Assembly (NCBI RefSeq): GCF_902499115.1
Contig: NZ_CABVPN010000010.1
Span: 62,001 to 126,000 of the forward strand
Length of the DNA: 64,000 nucleotides
Direction: 5' to 3'
Source: Burkholderia diffusa
GTDB taxonomy: Bacteria > Pseudomonadota > Gammaproteobacteria > Burkholderiales > Burkholderiaceae
Part shown: piece by piece, positions 41,707-50,816 of the stretch
Layout: each line of letters begins with the position of its first letter
Position numbering within the stretch: the stretch's first letter is position 1
Translations under genes and position numbers: made by a program
The notes under the pieces: generated by a model
Told to the model about the DNA's origin: nothing
Seen by the model: only the letters and a program-made list of their open reading frames with translations
The model's database searches: none

Positions 41707-41729
41707 GGAGGGGTGTACCATGCCCCTCC
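41707..41729. terminator. Hairpin between convergent ALDH and TonB receptor genes
   Basis: GGAGGGG-N9-CCCCTCC, 7-bp stem, in the 46-bp gap between two stop codons. No T-tract. Confidence 0.45.
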
Positions 41730-41743
41730 TGCCGTCAATGGCG

Positions 41744-43981
41744 TTACTGATAGAAGTTGAGCGTGACCATCGCCGAACGGCCCGGCGCCCACGTCGCGTA
41801 GATCGGATACGCGCTCGCGTAATACTTCTTGTCGAACAGGTTCTGCACGTTGAGCTGCACGTCCATCGTCTTGTTCACGCGCCACGTCGCGGCCGCGTCG
41901 AAGCGCGCGTAGCCGGGCGTCCATTTCTTCGTCGTCGCGGATACCGACGCGTAGGTCTGGCTCATCACCGTCGCACCGGCGCCGAGCGTGAGCTTCGGCA
42001 TCACGTCGTAGCTCGTCCACAGCGTGAAGTTGTGCTTCGGCACCATCACCATCGGCAGGCCCGATGCGCCCGGGCTGCCGGGGCCCGCGTCGGTCGTGAT
42101 CGCGTTCAGGTACGAGTAGCCGCCGAACACGTGCCACTTCCGTGTCAGGTTGCCCGCGAAGCCGAATTCGAAACCGCGCACGCGTTGCTTGCCCGCGTTG
42201 ACCGTGTGACCAAGGCCGTCGCTGACGCGCGCGTTGGTCTTCTCGGTCTGGAACAGTGCCGACGTCAGCGACAGCTGGTCCTGCAGCACGTCCCACTTCG
42301 CGCCGATCTCGATGTTGCGCGAGCGCTCGGGTGCGAGGTCCTGGTTCGTCGCGGTGATCTGGTCGGTGCCGCCGCCGAGGCCGCCGTTCGACCCCGGCGG
42401 GTTCGACGACGTGCCGTACGACGCATACAGGCTCACGTTGGTCACCGGCTTGAACACGAGGCCGAACTGGTAGCTGAACAGGTTCGACGTGTTCGACAGG
42501 TCGGCCACGCCGGCCTGCTTGCCGGTCGTGTCGTAGCGGTCGAAGCGCAGCCCGGTGTTGAACTGCCAGCGCTCGGACAGCTTCACGGTATCGAAGATGT
42601 ACGCGGACACCGTGTCGGTGCGCGTGTTCGTCGTCGGGCCGGGGAAGCTCTTGTCGCCGTTCAGCACGATGCTGCCGGTCCACGGCATGTTCGGGTTCCA
42701 GCCGCCTGCGAGCGGCGTGCAGTTGCCGGCCACCGAGCAGGGGCCGCCCGAGCGGATGTTGTGGCCGGCCGAATCCGACACGAGGTAGCCCTCGTAGCGC
42801 GCCTGTTCGTGGCTGAACTCGACGCCGGCCGTCATCGTGTGCTTCATGCCGAACAGGCTGGCGCTGCCGGTCACCTCGGTCTGGTTCGAGAAGCCGTTGA
42901 GCGCGTACTTGCCGCTCTTCGCCTGCAGCGCGAGCATGTTCGGGTTCGACGCGAGGATCTGCGGATTCGTCGCGACGTAGTCGAGCGTCGAGCGCCCGAA
43001 CATCGTCGTGTTCCTCAGCTTCCAGTCGTCGTTGATCTTGTGCTCGACGCGCACTTCGGCGGTGTCGGTCTGCCCGTAGCGGTAGTCGCGCGTGTTCAGC
43101 CCGAAGAACTGCCCGCGATCGGTCGGCACCGGCGTGCCGCCCGTCGAACGGAACGGCACGCTGAAATCCGGCATGTCGTACGAGTTCATGTGGTAGTAGC
43201 TGACCGTGACCGTGGTCGGCGTGTTCAGCCCGAACACGATCGACGGCGCGACGCCCCAGCGCTTGTTGTACACGTCGTTGCGGCCGGCCTGGTTCGCGTC
43301 GTGGCCCATCACGTTCAGGCGCACGGCCGTCGTGTCGTTGATCTTGCGGTTCGCGTCGACCGTCGCGCGCTTGTAGCCGTCGGTGCCGAAGCCAATGCTG
43401 CTGTTGATGAAGTCGTCGTTCTTCGGCGTCTTCGTGACGATGTCGATGCTGCCGCCGACCGAGCCGCGGCCCGCATAGACCGAATCGGGGCCCTTGATCA
43501 CGCTGATCTGCTCGACCGCGAAGGTCTCGCGGTTCTGCAGCCCCGAGTCGCGCATCCCGTCGACGAAGATCGAGTTGCGCGATTCGAAGCCGCGGATCAC
43601 CGGGCGATCGGCCGACGGGTTCGCGGCGGCGTCGCCGCCGAGGAACGTGATGCCCGGCACCGAACGCAGCGCATCCGCGAACGACGTGACGTTCTTTTCC
43701 TTGATCAGCTGTTCGGGGATCACCGTGACCGAGCGCGGCGTGTCGAGCAGCGGCGCGGTGAACTTGTACGACGGCGAGCGCTTCACCTGCAAGTCCGACA
43801 GCGCGGACGACTGGACCGCGATCGTCGGCAGCGTCGCCGACGTATCGGCGGCGGCCGGCTGGGCGGCAGGGGAGGCGGGTGCGGGAGCGGTTTCGGCGGA
43901 AGCGAGCAGCGGCGTCAGGAAAACGGAGCAGGTCAGTGCTGACACGAGGGCACGGGGCCTCGTCTTGAACTGGGCAGGCAT
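41744..43981 (-). CDS. TonB-dependent siderophore receptor
   Basis: A 745-aa outer-membrane receptor (start at 43981; 768 aa if ATG 44050 is used). A signal peptide (ALVSALTCSVFLTPLLASA) precedes a plug domain with SVTVIPEQLIKEKNVTSFADALRSVPGI and the TonB-type RGFESRNSIFVDGMRDSG. The barrel ends with the aromatic C-terminus LNFYQ. It should import a ferric siderophore, probably catecholate or hydroxamate, using TonB energy. A Fur-box-like sequence lies upstream at 44066-44084. If transcription starts near the Fur box, the 43981 start leaves a normal leader, while 44050 would be almost inside the operator. No siderophore biosynthesis or ABC genes are adjacent. Confidence 0.9.
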   Translation of the reverse strand: MPAQFKTRPRALVSALTCSVFLTPLLASAETAPAPASPAAQPAAADTSATLPTIAVQSSALSDLQVKRSPSYKFTAPLLDTPRSVTVIPEQLIKEKNVTSFADALRSVPGITFLGGDAAANPSADRPVIRGFESRNSIFVDGMRDSGLQNRETFAVEQISVIKGPDSVYAGRGSVGGSIDIVTKTPKNDDFINSSIGFGTDGYKRATVDANRKINDTTAVRLNVMGHDANQAGRNDVYNKRWGVAPSIVFGLNTPTTVTVSYYHMNSYDMPDFSVPFRSTGGTPVPTDRGQFFGLNTRDYRYGQTDTAEVRVEHKINDDWKLRNTTMFGRSTLDYVATNPQILASNPNMLALQAKSGKYALNGFSNQTEVTGSASLFGMKHTMTAGVEFSHEQARYEGYLVSDSAGHNIRSGGPCSVAGNCTPLAGGWNPNMPWTGSIVLNGDKSFPGPTTNTRTDTVSAYIFDTVKLSERWQFNTGLRFDRYDTTGKQAGVADLSNTSNLFSYQFGLVFKPVTNVSLYASYGTSSNPPGSNGGLGGGTDQITATNQDLAPERSRNIEIGAKWDVLQDQLSLTSALFQTEKTNARVSDGLGHTVNAGKQRVRGFEFGFAGNLTRKWHVFGGYSYLNAITTDAGPGSPGASGLPMVMVPKHNFTLWTSYDVMPKLTLGAGATVMSQTYASVSATTKKWTPGYARFDAAATWRVNKTMDVQLNVQNLFDKKYYASAYPIYATWAPGRSAMVTLNFYQ

Positions 43982-44065
43982 GGCGAGAGGCAGCGGAAGT
44001 ATCGGTGATCGGATGCGTCGTCGCGATGCCGGCGGGCAGGCCCGGGACATCGGAAAACGTCAATG

Positions 44066-44084
44066 TAAATGAAAATGATTCGCG
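44066..44084 (-). promoter_or_regulatory. Fur-box-like site for the TonB receptor
   Basis: TAAATGAAAATGATTCGCG resembles the Fur consensus built from AAT-rich hexamers (GATAAT repeats), in an A/T-rich stretch upstream of the receptor. Iron repression is expected. Confidence 0.6.
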
Positions 44085-44304
44085 TTAGCGATCGCAATTC
44101 TACGAATTATTACGAGATATGTAAACAATCGAATGGTCGTTGTACTGAACCGGTCAGACTTGCGTGGCGGGCGCGATGGCTTTGCGTGCTGCGCAATACC
44201 GCTTTCCACGGGGCGTCCGGCTCGACCCGGCGGCAGAATCGATACACTGCCGTACCGGTTGCACGGGCCCCGGCAATCAGGCCCCGACGAAGGAGACAGG
44301 ACAG

Positions 44305-45369
44305 ATGGACACTCAACGCGCAGCGGTCGTGACGTACCGCGGCAATGCGATCGAGAACACGCACGTCGCCGATGTGGCGGTGGTGGATGCAGGCGGCAGG
44401 CTGCTGTTCCGGCTCGGCGATCCGTTCCGGATGACGCTCGCGCGCTCGGCAGCGAAGCCGGCCCAGGCGCTGTCCGTGATCGAGACGGGCGCGCCCGAGC
44501 GGTTCGGCTTCGACGAAGCGGACATCGCGCTGATGTGCGCATCGCACAGCAGCGAGGAGCGGCACATCGCGCGCACGCGGGCGATGCTGGCGAAGGTCGA
44601 CGCGCAGGAGTCGGATTTGCGGTGCGGCGGCCATGCGCCGTTGTCGGACGCGGTGTACCGGTCATGGATCAAGCGCGACTACACGCCGACCGGCGTGTGC
44701 AGCAACTGCTCGGGCAAGCACGTCGGGATGCTGGCCGGCGCGCGGGCGATCGGCGCCGCGATTGCCGACTACCATCTGCCGGCGCATCCGATGCAGATGC
44801 GTGTAAAGCAGGTGGTCGCCGACGCGTGCGGCCTGCCCGACGACGAGGTCGACTGGGCGATCGACGGCTGCAACCTGCCGACGCCGGCATTCCCGCTCGA
44901 CCGCCTCGCGCGTCTTTATGCATCGCTGGCGGACGGTGCGGATAAGGTTGATGCCGGCGGCGCGGCGGCGACCGATCGCGTGCGCGCGCTGGCGCGCATT
45001 CATCATGCGATGACGGCCCATCCCGAGCTGGTTGCCGGAGAAGGGCGCTACTGCACGGTGCTGATGGAGGCCTTCGAAGGGCAGGTCGTCGGCAAGCTCG
45101 GCGCGGATGCGTGCTACGGGATCGGCGTACGCGCATCGGCGCGCACGCGGGAACTCGGCGCCGACGGCGCGCTCGGCATCTCGGTGAAGATCGAGGACGG
45201 CAACATCGACGTGCTGTACATGATGGTCAGCGAACTGCTCGAACGGCTGCGGATCGGCACGGACGCGCAGCGCGCGCGGCTCGCCGCGTTCCACCGGCCG
45301 CGGATGCTGAACACGCAGGGCGTCGAGATCGGCCACGCGACATTCCCGTTCGAACTGCAGCCGGCCTGA
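44305..45369 (+). CDS. L-asparaginase II (Rhizobium etli ReAII type)
   Basis: A 354-aa cytoplasmic enzyme of the thermolabile asparaginase II family, unrelated to AnsA/AnsB. Signature segments are MCASHSSEERHIARTRAML, RCGGHAPLS, CSNCSGKHVGML and DGCNLPTPAFPLDRLARL, the last two holding the Ser-Lys and Cys active-site/zinc residues of the family. It hydrolyses L-asparagine to aspartate and ammonium. AAGGAGACAGGACAG precedes ATG 44305; longer starts are not family-like. It converges on the LysR gene, with aspA and an amino acid permease beyond it, together forming an asparagine use block. Confidence 0.9.
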   Translation: MDTQRAAVVTYRGNAIENTHVADVAVVDAGGRLLFRLGDPFRMTLARSAAKPAQALSVIETGAPERFGFDEADIALMCASHSSEERHIARTRAMLAKVDAQESDLRCGGHAPLSDAVYRSWIKRDYTPTGVCSNCSGKHVGMLAGARAIGAAIADYHLPAHPMQMRVKQVVADACGLPDDEVDWAIDGCNLPTPAFPLDRLARLYASLADGADKVDAGGAAATDRVRALARIHHAMTAHPELVAGEGRYCTVLMEAFEGQVVGKLGADACYGIGVRASARTRELGADGALGISVKIEDGNIDVLYMMVSELLERLRIGTDAQRARLAAFHRPRMLNTQGVEIGHATFPFELQPA

Positions 45370-45383
45370 CGGGGCCGGTCGTG

Positions 45384-45418
45384 CCGATGCCGCGTGCCTG
45401 ACGTGCGTGCGGCATCGG
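45384..45418. terminator. Bidirectional terminator hairpin, asparaginase/LysR
   Basis: CCGATGCCGC and GCGGCATCGG form a perfect 10-bp stem with a 15-nt loop between convergent genes. Confidence 0.6.
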
Positions 45419-45450
45419 TGCTGGCTTGCCGGCCAGCGCGACGGCAGCCG

Positions 45451-46425
45451 CTACGCGCCCGCGTCGCGAATCTTCGTCAGCTCGACCGCCGACAGATCGC
45501 CGATGTGCGCGAGATGCTCCGCGAGGAAGTCCCTCAGCACGCGCAGCTTTGCCGAGCTGCGCCGGTTCGCCAGATACGCGATGTAGATGTAGTCGCCCGT
45601 GAGCTTGTTCTGCAGCCGGTAGCGCGGCAGCACGGCTTCGAGCCGGCCGCTCGCGAGCAGGTCGCGCACCAGCCAGATCTCGAATTCGGCGATGCCGAGG
45701 CCCGCGCAGGTCGCGTCCAGCAGCAGTTCCGAATGATCGGTGACGAGGTTGCCGGCCGGCAGCACGCTGTGCCGTGCATCGCCGCGCACGAGCTCCCAGC
45801 GCGGATCGCCCTCGGGGTGCACGTAGCGCAGGCAGTTGTGATGCTGCAGGTCGTCCGGCGTCGCGGGGCGCCCGCTGCGATCGAGGTAGCCGGGCGTCGC
45901 GCACAGGATGCTGTCGTTGCGCGACAGCCGGTGCACGACCAGGTTGTCCAGGTAGTTCTCGCCTTCGTGAATGTCGAGGTCGAAGCCGCCGGCGACGAGG
46001 TCGTTGTGGTTGTCGGTGAGCCGCACGTCGAGCTGGATCGTCGGGTAGCGCGCGAGAAACGGTGCGATCAGCGGCGCGAGATGACGGCGACCGAAAGCGA
46101 CCGGTGCGGTGAGCTTCAGCGGGCCGCTCGGTTGTGAATTGAGCTCCGCGACGACGCGCAACGTGTCGTCGAGATCGGCGATCAGCGTGACCGCGCGTTC
46201 CAGGTAGATGTGGCCGGCCTCGGTCAGCGTCACGCTGTGCGTCGAGCGATGCAATAGCGCGACGCCGAGGGCGTCCTCGATCGCCGTGATCTTGCGCGCG
46301 ACCGTCGACGTCGACACGTGCATCTCCTTCGCGACCGCGGAAAAGCTTCCCATTTCGACGACCCGCACGAACGCGCGCATCGCGCCGAGGTGATCGATGC
46401 CGGTGTCTCTCGTCATTGTTTTCAT
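45451..46425 (-). CDS. LysR family regulator of the asparagine/aspartate block
   Basis: A 324-aa LysR protein: HTH at about residues 14-72 (AMRAFVRVVEMGSFSAVAKEMHVSTSTVARKI) and an effector domain from about 100. GAGGGACGA precedes ATG 46425; another ATG follows three codons later. It is divergent from aspA, 154 bp apart, and convergent with asparaginase, so it probably senses aspartate or asparagine and controls aspA. The A/T-rich gap (46440-46500) contains the promoters. Confidence 0.85.
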   Translation of the reverse strand: MKTMTRDTGIDHLGAMRAFVRVVEMGSFSAVAKEMHVSTSTVARKITAIEDALGVALLHRSTHSVTLTEAGHIYLERAVTLIADLDDTLRVVAELNSQPSGPLKLTAPVAFGRRHLAPLIAPFLARYPTIQLDVRLTDNHNDLVAGGFDLDIHEGENYLDNLVVHRLSRNDSILCATPGYLDRSGRPATPDDLQHHNCLRYVHPEGDPRWELVRGDARHSVLPAGNLVTDHSELLLDATCAGLGIAEFEIWLVRDLLASGRLEAVLPRYRLQNKLTGDYIYIAYLANRRSSAKLRVLRDFLAEHLAHIGDLSAVELTKIRDAGA

Positions 46426-46579
46426 TCGTCCCTCGCTGTTGCGTCACACGCAAAACCGCTTTCGATAATACAGAAGCGAGGTTCTTTATGCAAAGGCATA
46501 GAATGCGATCCCGTCGCACGGGGAAGCGGTGAACGCAGCCGGTTTCCTGCGACGGCAGAGACAATTCAGGAGGGGCACC

Positions 46580-47986
46580 ATGACGGAAAACGGCTTCCGC
46601 GTCGAGGCAGATCTTTTAGGGAAACGAAGCATTCCGGATTCGGCGTACTACGGCGTCCATACGCTGCGCGCGAAGGAGAACTTCAATATTTCGGGGCGCA
46701 CGATCGCGTCGCTGCCGTACCTCGTCATGGCGCTCGCGGCGGTGAAGGAAGCCGCTGCCGATGCGAACTGCGAGCTCGGGCTGCTGCCGGACGCGTATCG
46801 TGACGCGATCGCCGCCGCCTGTGTCGAGATCCGCGAAGGCCGGCTGCACGATCAGTTCGTGGTCGACATCATCCAGGGTGGGGCCGGCACGTCGACCAAC
46901 ATGAACGCCAACGAGGTGATCTGCAACCGCGCGCTCGAAATCATGGGGCATGCACGCGGGCAGTACGAATACCTGCATCCCAACGAGCACGTCAATCTCG
47001 CTCAGAGCACGAACGACGTCTATCCGACCGCGATCCGGATCGCGACCTGCTTCGCGGTCGAGCATCTGCTCGACGCGATGGCGCACCTGCGCGACGCGTT
47101 CGCGGAGAAGGCCGACGCGTTCTCGGGCCTCCTGAAGCTCGGCCGCACGCAATTGCAGGACGCCGTGCCGATGACGCTCGGCCAGGAATTCTCGACCTAC
47201 GCGGTGATGGTGACGGAAGACATCGCGCGCCTGCAGGAAGCCGGCTGGCTGATGCGCGAGATCAATCTCGGCGCGACTGCGATCGGCACCGGCATCACCG
47301 CGCATCCGCAGTACGCGGAGAAGGCGCTGGCCGCGTTGCGGCGCATCACCGGCCTGGACCTGAGCACCGCCCCGAACCTGATCGAGGCGACGCAGGACTG
47401 CGGCGCGTTCGTGCAGATCTCCGGCGTGCTGAAGCGGATCGCGGTCAAGCTGTCGAAGATCTGCAACGACCTGCGGCTGCTGTCGAGCGGCCCGCGCGCG
47501 GGGTTCGGCGAAATCAACCTGCCGCCGGTGCAGGCCGGCTCGTCGATCATGCCGGGCAAGGTGAACCCGGTGATTCCGGAGGTCGTGAACCAGGTCGCGT
47601 TCGAGGTGTTCGGCAACGACCTGACGGTGACTTTCGCGGCCGAGGCCGGACAGCTCCAGCTCAACGCGTTCGAGCCGGTGATCGCGAGCGCGCTGTTCAG
47701 CAGCTTCAGCCACCTGACGGCCGCGTGCACGACGCTCGCGGACCGCTGCGTGAGCGGCATCACCGCGAACCCCGAACGGCTGCGCGAAACGATGGAGCGC
47801 TCGGTCGCGCTCGCGACCGCGCTGAACCCGTACATCGGCTACAAGCGCGCGACGGCCGTGGCCGCCGAAGCACACGAGAGCGGCAAGTCGATCCGCGAGG
47901 TCGTGCTGGATCACCAGCTGATGACCGCCGCACAACTGGACGAAGCGTTGCAGCCCGAAGCGCTGATCCGCCCGCGCACGTACTGA
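46580..47986 (+). CDS. aspA: Aspartate ammonia-lyase
   Basis: A 468-aa enzyme of the fumarase/aspartase superfamily with the signature GSSIMPGKVNPV in the flexible catalytic loop (about residues 318-329), TSTNMNANEV for substrate binding and PNEHVNLAQSTND. It converts L-aspartate to fumarate and ammonium. ATG 46580 has AGGAGGGG upstream. With asparaginase and the downstream permease it completes a path from asparagine to the TCA cycle. It shares a promoter gap with the divergent LysR gene. Confidence 0.94.
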   Translation: MTENGFRVEADLLGKRSIPDSAYYGVHTLRAKENFNISGRTIASLPYLVMALAAVKEAAADANCELGLLPDAYRDAIAAACVEIREGRLHDQFVVDIIQGGAGTSTNMNANEVICNRALEIMGHARGQYEYLHPNEHVNLAQSTNDVYPTAIRIATCFAVEHLLDAMAHLRDAFAEKADAFSGLLKLGRTQLQDAVPMTLGQEFSTYAVMVTEDIARLQEAGWLMREINLGATAIGTGITAHPQYAEKALAALRRITGLDLSTAPNLIEATQDCGAFVQISGVLKRIAVKLSKICNDLRLLSSGPRAGFGEINLPPVQAGSSIMPGKVNPVIPEVVNQVAFEVFGNDLTVTFAAEAGQLQLNAFEPVIASALFSSFSHLTAACTTLADRCVSGITANPERLRETMERSVALATALNPYIGYKRATAVAAEAHESGKSIREVVLDHQLMTAAQLDEALQPEALIRPRTY

Positions 47987-48099
47987 TTCCGGCCGTGCGG
48001 CGCCGGCGCAAGCCGCCGGCGGGCCGCGCGCGGCCGTTCCCGCAGCGTCCTGCCGACGGGCGCGACACATCAACACACATCAAGAAACGGAGACATACC

Positions 48100-49605
48100 A
48101 TGAAGCAAGCCAGCGAGCGCCCGGTCGACCCGGCCGGCGGCGCCGATCCCCGTCATGCCGACCGCGATGCGATGTTCGCGTCCCACGAGTCCGGCTACGA
48201 GCAGAAGTTGAAGCCGCGACACGTGCAGATGATCGCGATGGGCGGTGCGATCGGCACCGGCCTCTTTCTCGGCGCGGGCGGCCGCCTGCAGAGCGCGGGG
48301 CCTGCGCTCGCGGTCGTGTATCTCGTGTGCGGCGTGTTCGCGTTCCTGATCATGCGCGCGCTCGGCGAGCTCGTGATGCACCGGCCGACCAGCGGTTCGT
48401 TCGTGTCGTACGCGCGGGAGTTCATGGGCGAGCGCGCGTCGTTCGTCGCGGGCTGGATGTACTACCTGAACTGGGCGACCACCGGCATCGTCGACATCAC
48501 CGCGGTCGCGATCTACATGAAGTACTGGGCCGTGTTCACCGACGTGCCGCAATGGGTGTTCGCGCTCGGCGCCCTGGGGATCGTGTCGGTGATGAACATG
48601 ATCGGCGTGAAGGTGTTCGGCGAGATGGAGTTCTGGTTCTCGATCGTCAAGGTCGGGACGCTCGCGCTGTTCCTCGCGATCGGCGCCGTGTTTCTCGCGA
48701 GCGGTCATCCGGTCGCCGGGCAGATGCCGGGGCTGCACCTGATCGCGGACCACGGCGGGATCTTTCCGCATGGCATCTTGCCGGCCGTGCTGATCGTGCA
48801 GGGCGTCGTGTTCGCGTATGCGAGCATCGAGCTCGTCGGCGTCGCGGCGGGCGAGACTGCCGATGCGCGCAAGGTGCTGCCGAAGGCGATCAATAGCGTG
48901 ATGTGGCGCATCGCGCTGTTCTACGTCGGCTCGGTCGTGCTGCTGACGATGCTGCTGCCGTGGACCGCCTACAGCGCGCACGAAAGCCCGTTCGTCACGT
49001 TCTTCAGCAAGCTCGGCGTGCCGTACGTCGGCACGGTGATGAACGTCGTGGTGTTGACCGCCGCGCTGTCGAGCCTGAACTCCGGCCTCTATTCGACCGG
49101 ACGCGTGCTGCGTTCGCTGGCAATGGGCGGCTCGGCGCCGCGCTTCGTGTCCCGGATGAACGCGCGCGGCGTGCCGTACGGCGGGATCCTCGTCACGGTC
49201 GCGGTCAATGCGATCGGCGTGCCGCTGAACTACATCGTGCCAGCGCAGGCGTTCGAGATCGTGCTGAACATGGCGTCGCTCGGGATCATCACGACCTGGG
49301 GCTTCATCGTGATGTGCCAGATCCTGTTCCGCCGCGCGGTCAATCGCGGCGAGCTGAGCCCCGTGTCGTTCCGGATGCCCGGCGCGCCGTTCACGTCGTG
49401 GCTCACGCTCGGGTTCCTGGTCAGCGTGCTGGTGCTGATGGCGTTCGATTACCCGGGCGGCACGTGGACCGTCGGGATGATCCCGCTCGTCGTGCTCGCG
49501 CTCGTGGTCGGCTGGAAGCTGGCGAAGCGCGGGGCCGCGCGGGAAGCGGCGGCTGAGAATGCCGCCGGCGCGCCGCTCGGCGTTGATCCGGCGAGCAACG
49601 TCTGA
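48100..49605 (+). CDS. AAT-family amino acid permease (asparagine permease-like)
   Basis: A 501-aa inner-membrane transporter with about 12 segments. It has KLKPRHVQMIAMGGAIGTGLFLGAG (residues about 28-52), the AAT-family signature, followed by GELVMHRPTSGSFVSYAREF and a GVAAGETADARKVLPKAI loop. Related proteins include AnsP, AroP and GabP. It is 113 bp downstream of aspA and probably co-transcribed, so asparagine or aspartate is the likely cargo. The N-terminal 25 residues are polar. ACGGAGACATACC precedes ATG 48100. Confidence 0.87.
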   Translation: MKQASERPVDPAGGADPRHADRDAMFASHESGYEQKLKPRHVQMIAMGGAIGTGLFLGAGGRLQSAGPALAVVYLVCGVFAFLIMRALGELVMHRPTSGSFVSYAREFMGERASFVAGWMYYLNWATTGIVDITAVAIYMKYWAVFTDVPQWVFALGALGIVSVMNMIGVKVFGEMEFWFSIVKVGTLALFLAIGAVFLASGHPVAGQMPGLHLIADHGGIFPHGILPAVLIVQGVVFAYASIELVGVAAGETADARKVLPKAINSVMWRIALFYVGSVVLLTMLLPWTAYSAHESPFVTFFSKLGVPYVGTVMNVVVLTAALSSLNSGLYSTGRVLRSLAMGGSAPRFVSRMNARGVPYGGILVTVAVNAIGVPLNYIVPAQAFEIVLNMASLGIITTWGFIVMCQILFRRAVNRGELSPVSFRMPGAPFTSWLTLGFLVSVLVLMAFDYPGGTWTVGMIPLVVLALVVGWKLAKRGAAREAAAENAAGAPLGVDPASNV

Positions 49606-49610
49606 CGATA

Positions 49611-49637
49611 CGCACGGGCGGGTCGACCGCCCGTGCG
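49611..49637. terminator. Bidirectional terminator hairpin, permease/esterase
   Basis: CGCACGGGCGG-GTCGA-CCGCCCGTGCG, perfect 11-bp stem filling the gap between two convergent stop codons. Confidence 0.7.
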
Positions 49638-49638
49638 C

Positions 49639-50328
49639 TCAGTTCAATCCGGTGCGTGCGCCGACCCAGCGGCCGAAGTCGCCGGCCATCTCCGCCGTGA
49701 GTTCGTGGCCGGCGTCGTAGAGGCGCGTATCGTGCGCGACGCCGAGCGCCGTCAGCTTCGCGTCGGCGGTTTCGGCCCACGCGACCGGCAGCTTGTCGTC
49801 GAAGCGGCCGTGCATCACCAGCGCGTGGAGCGCGCTCAACGCATCGCGCGATGCGATCAGCGGATCGATCTCCGGCAGGATGCGGCCGCACAGCACCGCG
49901 AACGCCGCGACGTCGGCCGGCGACGTGAGCGCGACGCTCGCGCTCATGATGCCGCCCTGGCTGAAGCCGGCGATCACGGTGGGCGGTGCGGCGTGTTCGT
50001 TGTCGGTGCCCCGGGCGCGCAACGCGCGCAGCAGCGCGATCAGCTGGACACGGCTCGCATCCGCGCGGGCCGCATCGATCTCGGGGCCGTTCGGGCCGAA
50101 GCGCACAGGAAACCACGCGTGCTGGCCGGGGCCGAACGTCAGCGGGCCGCGCACGAACGCGATTTCGATGCGCGGGTCGATCGTGCCGGACAGGTTCAGC
50201 AGGTTGGTTTCGTTCCCGCCGACGCCATGCAGTAGCAACAGGCGGCCCGCCGGGCGGCCGGCGGCCGGGCGCAGCAGGTACTGGAGGCCGGATTCGGAGT
50301 CGGTGGTCAGCGGCAGGACGTCGGTCAT
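49639..50328 (-). CDS. Alpha/beta hydrolase (carboxylesterase/phospholipase-like)
   Basis: A 229-aa esterase of the phospholipase/carboxylesterase type. The nucleophile is in GFSQGG (about residue 123), the acid is in MHGRFDDKLPV and the His in YDAGHELT, giving the Ser-Asp-His triad in the usual order. An LLLLHGVGGNE oxyanion loop lies at about residues 30-40. No signal peptide is seen. The start at 50328 fits the family. The substrate is unknown. Confidence 0.85.
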   Translation of the reverse strand: MTDVLPLTTDSESGLQYLLRPAAGRPAGRLLLLHGVGGNETNLLNLSGTIDPRIEIAFVRGPLTFGPGQHAWFPVRFGPNGPEIDAARADASRVQLIALLRALRARGTDNEHAAPPTVIAGFSQGGIMSASVALTSPADVAAFAVLCGRILPEIDPLIASRDALSALHALVMHGRFDDKLPVAWAETADAKLTALGVAHDTRLYDAGHELTAEMAGDFGRWVGARTGLN

Positions 50329-50816
50329 TGCAAGGGTCCGGTGGGGAAGTGATCCGATAGTCTAGAACGCGCGGGAGGGAAGGTGAATCGCCGGATGGCG
50401 ATTGATTGTTTCCTGGCTGGAATGAATCGGCTGCCATTCACCCATGTCGACGCGGCGCGCGAATCCGGTCGCGCTGTAGAAGGTGCATAACCGATTCGAT
50501 TCGCAGATAATGCGCAAACGTTTTACCGGTATTCAACCGGATTGAATTACGGATCGAAAATAAAAGAATGAATATCCGGATTCGATTTATCGAGGCCGCC
50601 AGGCAGGCCCGTCGGGCCGTCAAGGCCAGAGGTTAACGGCCGATTCGAGAAAAACTTTAGGATTTTCTCGTCGCAATTGACCATTGCGATTTCCTCAACG
50701 ACCGATTGATTTTCAGTCATCGGACGGTCATACACCATCCCCGATAATTCGGCGCTCACATTCTTTCAATAGACAAAAGAGCGATTGAAGCCGGATCGCT
50801 GCGGGGAGCTGTACTC
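50329..50816. other. 488-bp A/T-rich gap upstream of the chemosensory operon
   Basis: The gap is clearly less GC-rich than its flanks. Two dyads are visible: ATTCAA-N5-TTGAAT at 50531-50547 and GCAAT-N5-ATTGC at 50673-50687. A 70-codon minus-strand frame (50759-50547, GTG start or ATG 50720) exists but has no convincing ribosome site or homologue. It should contain the operon promoter; no sigma-28 site with a proper -35 was found. Confidence 0.45.

Noticed and set aside
50740..50747. CCCGATAA resembling a sigma-28 -10 element before the chemosensory operon
   Set aside because: No TAAA-type -35 at the required distance (the expected place reads CGGACGGT).
50547..50759. 70-codon minus-strand frame ending ...NPDIHSFIFDP
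   Set aside because: Lies in an A/T-rich regulatory gap; no Shine-Dalgarno, start codon uncertain and no recognisable domain. Kept only as a remark.
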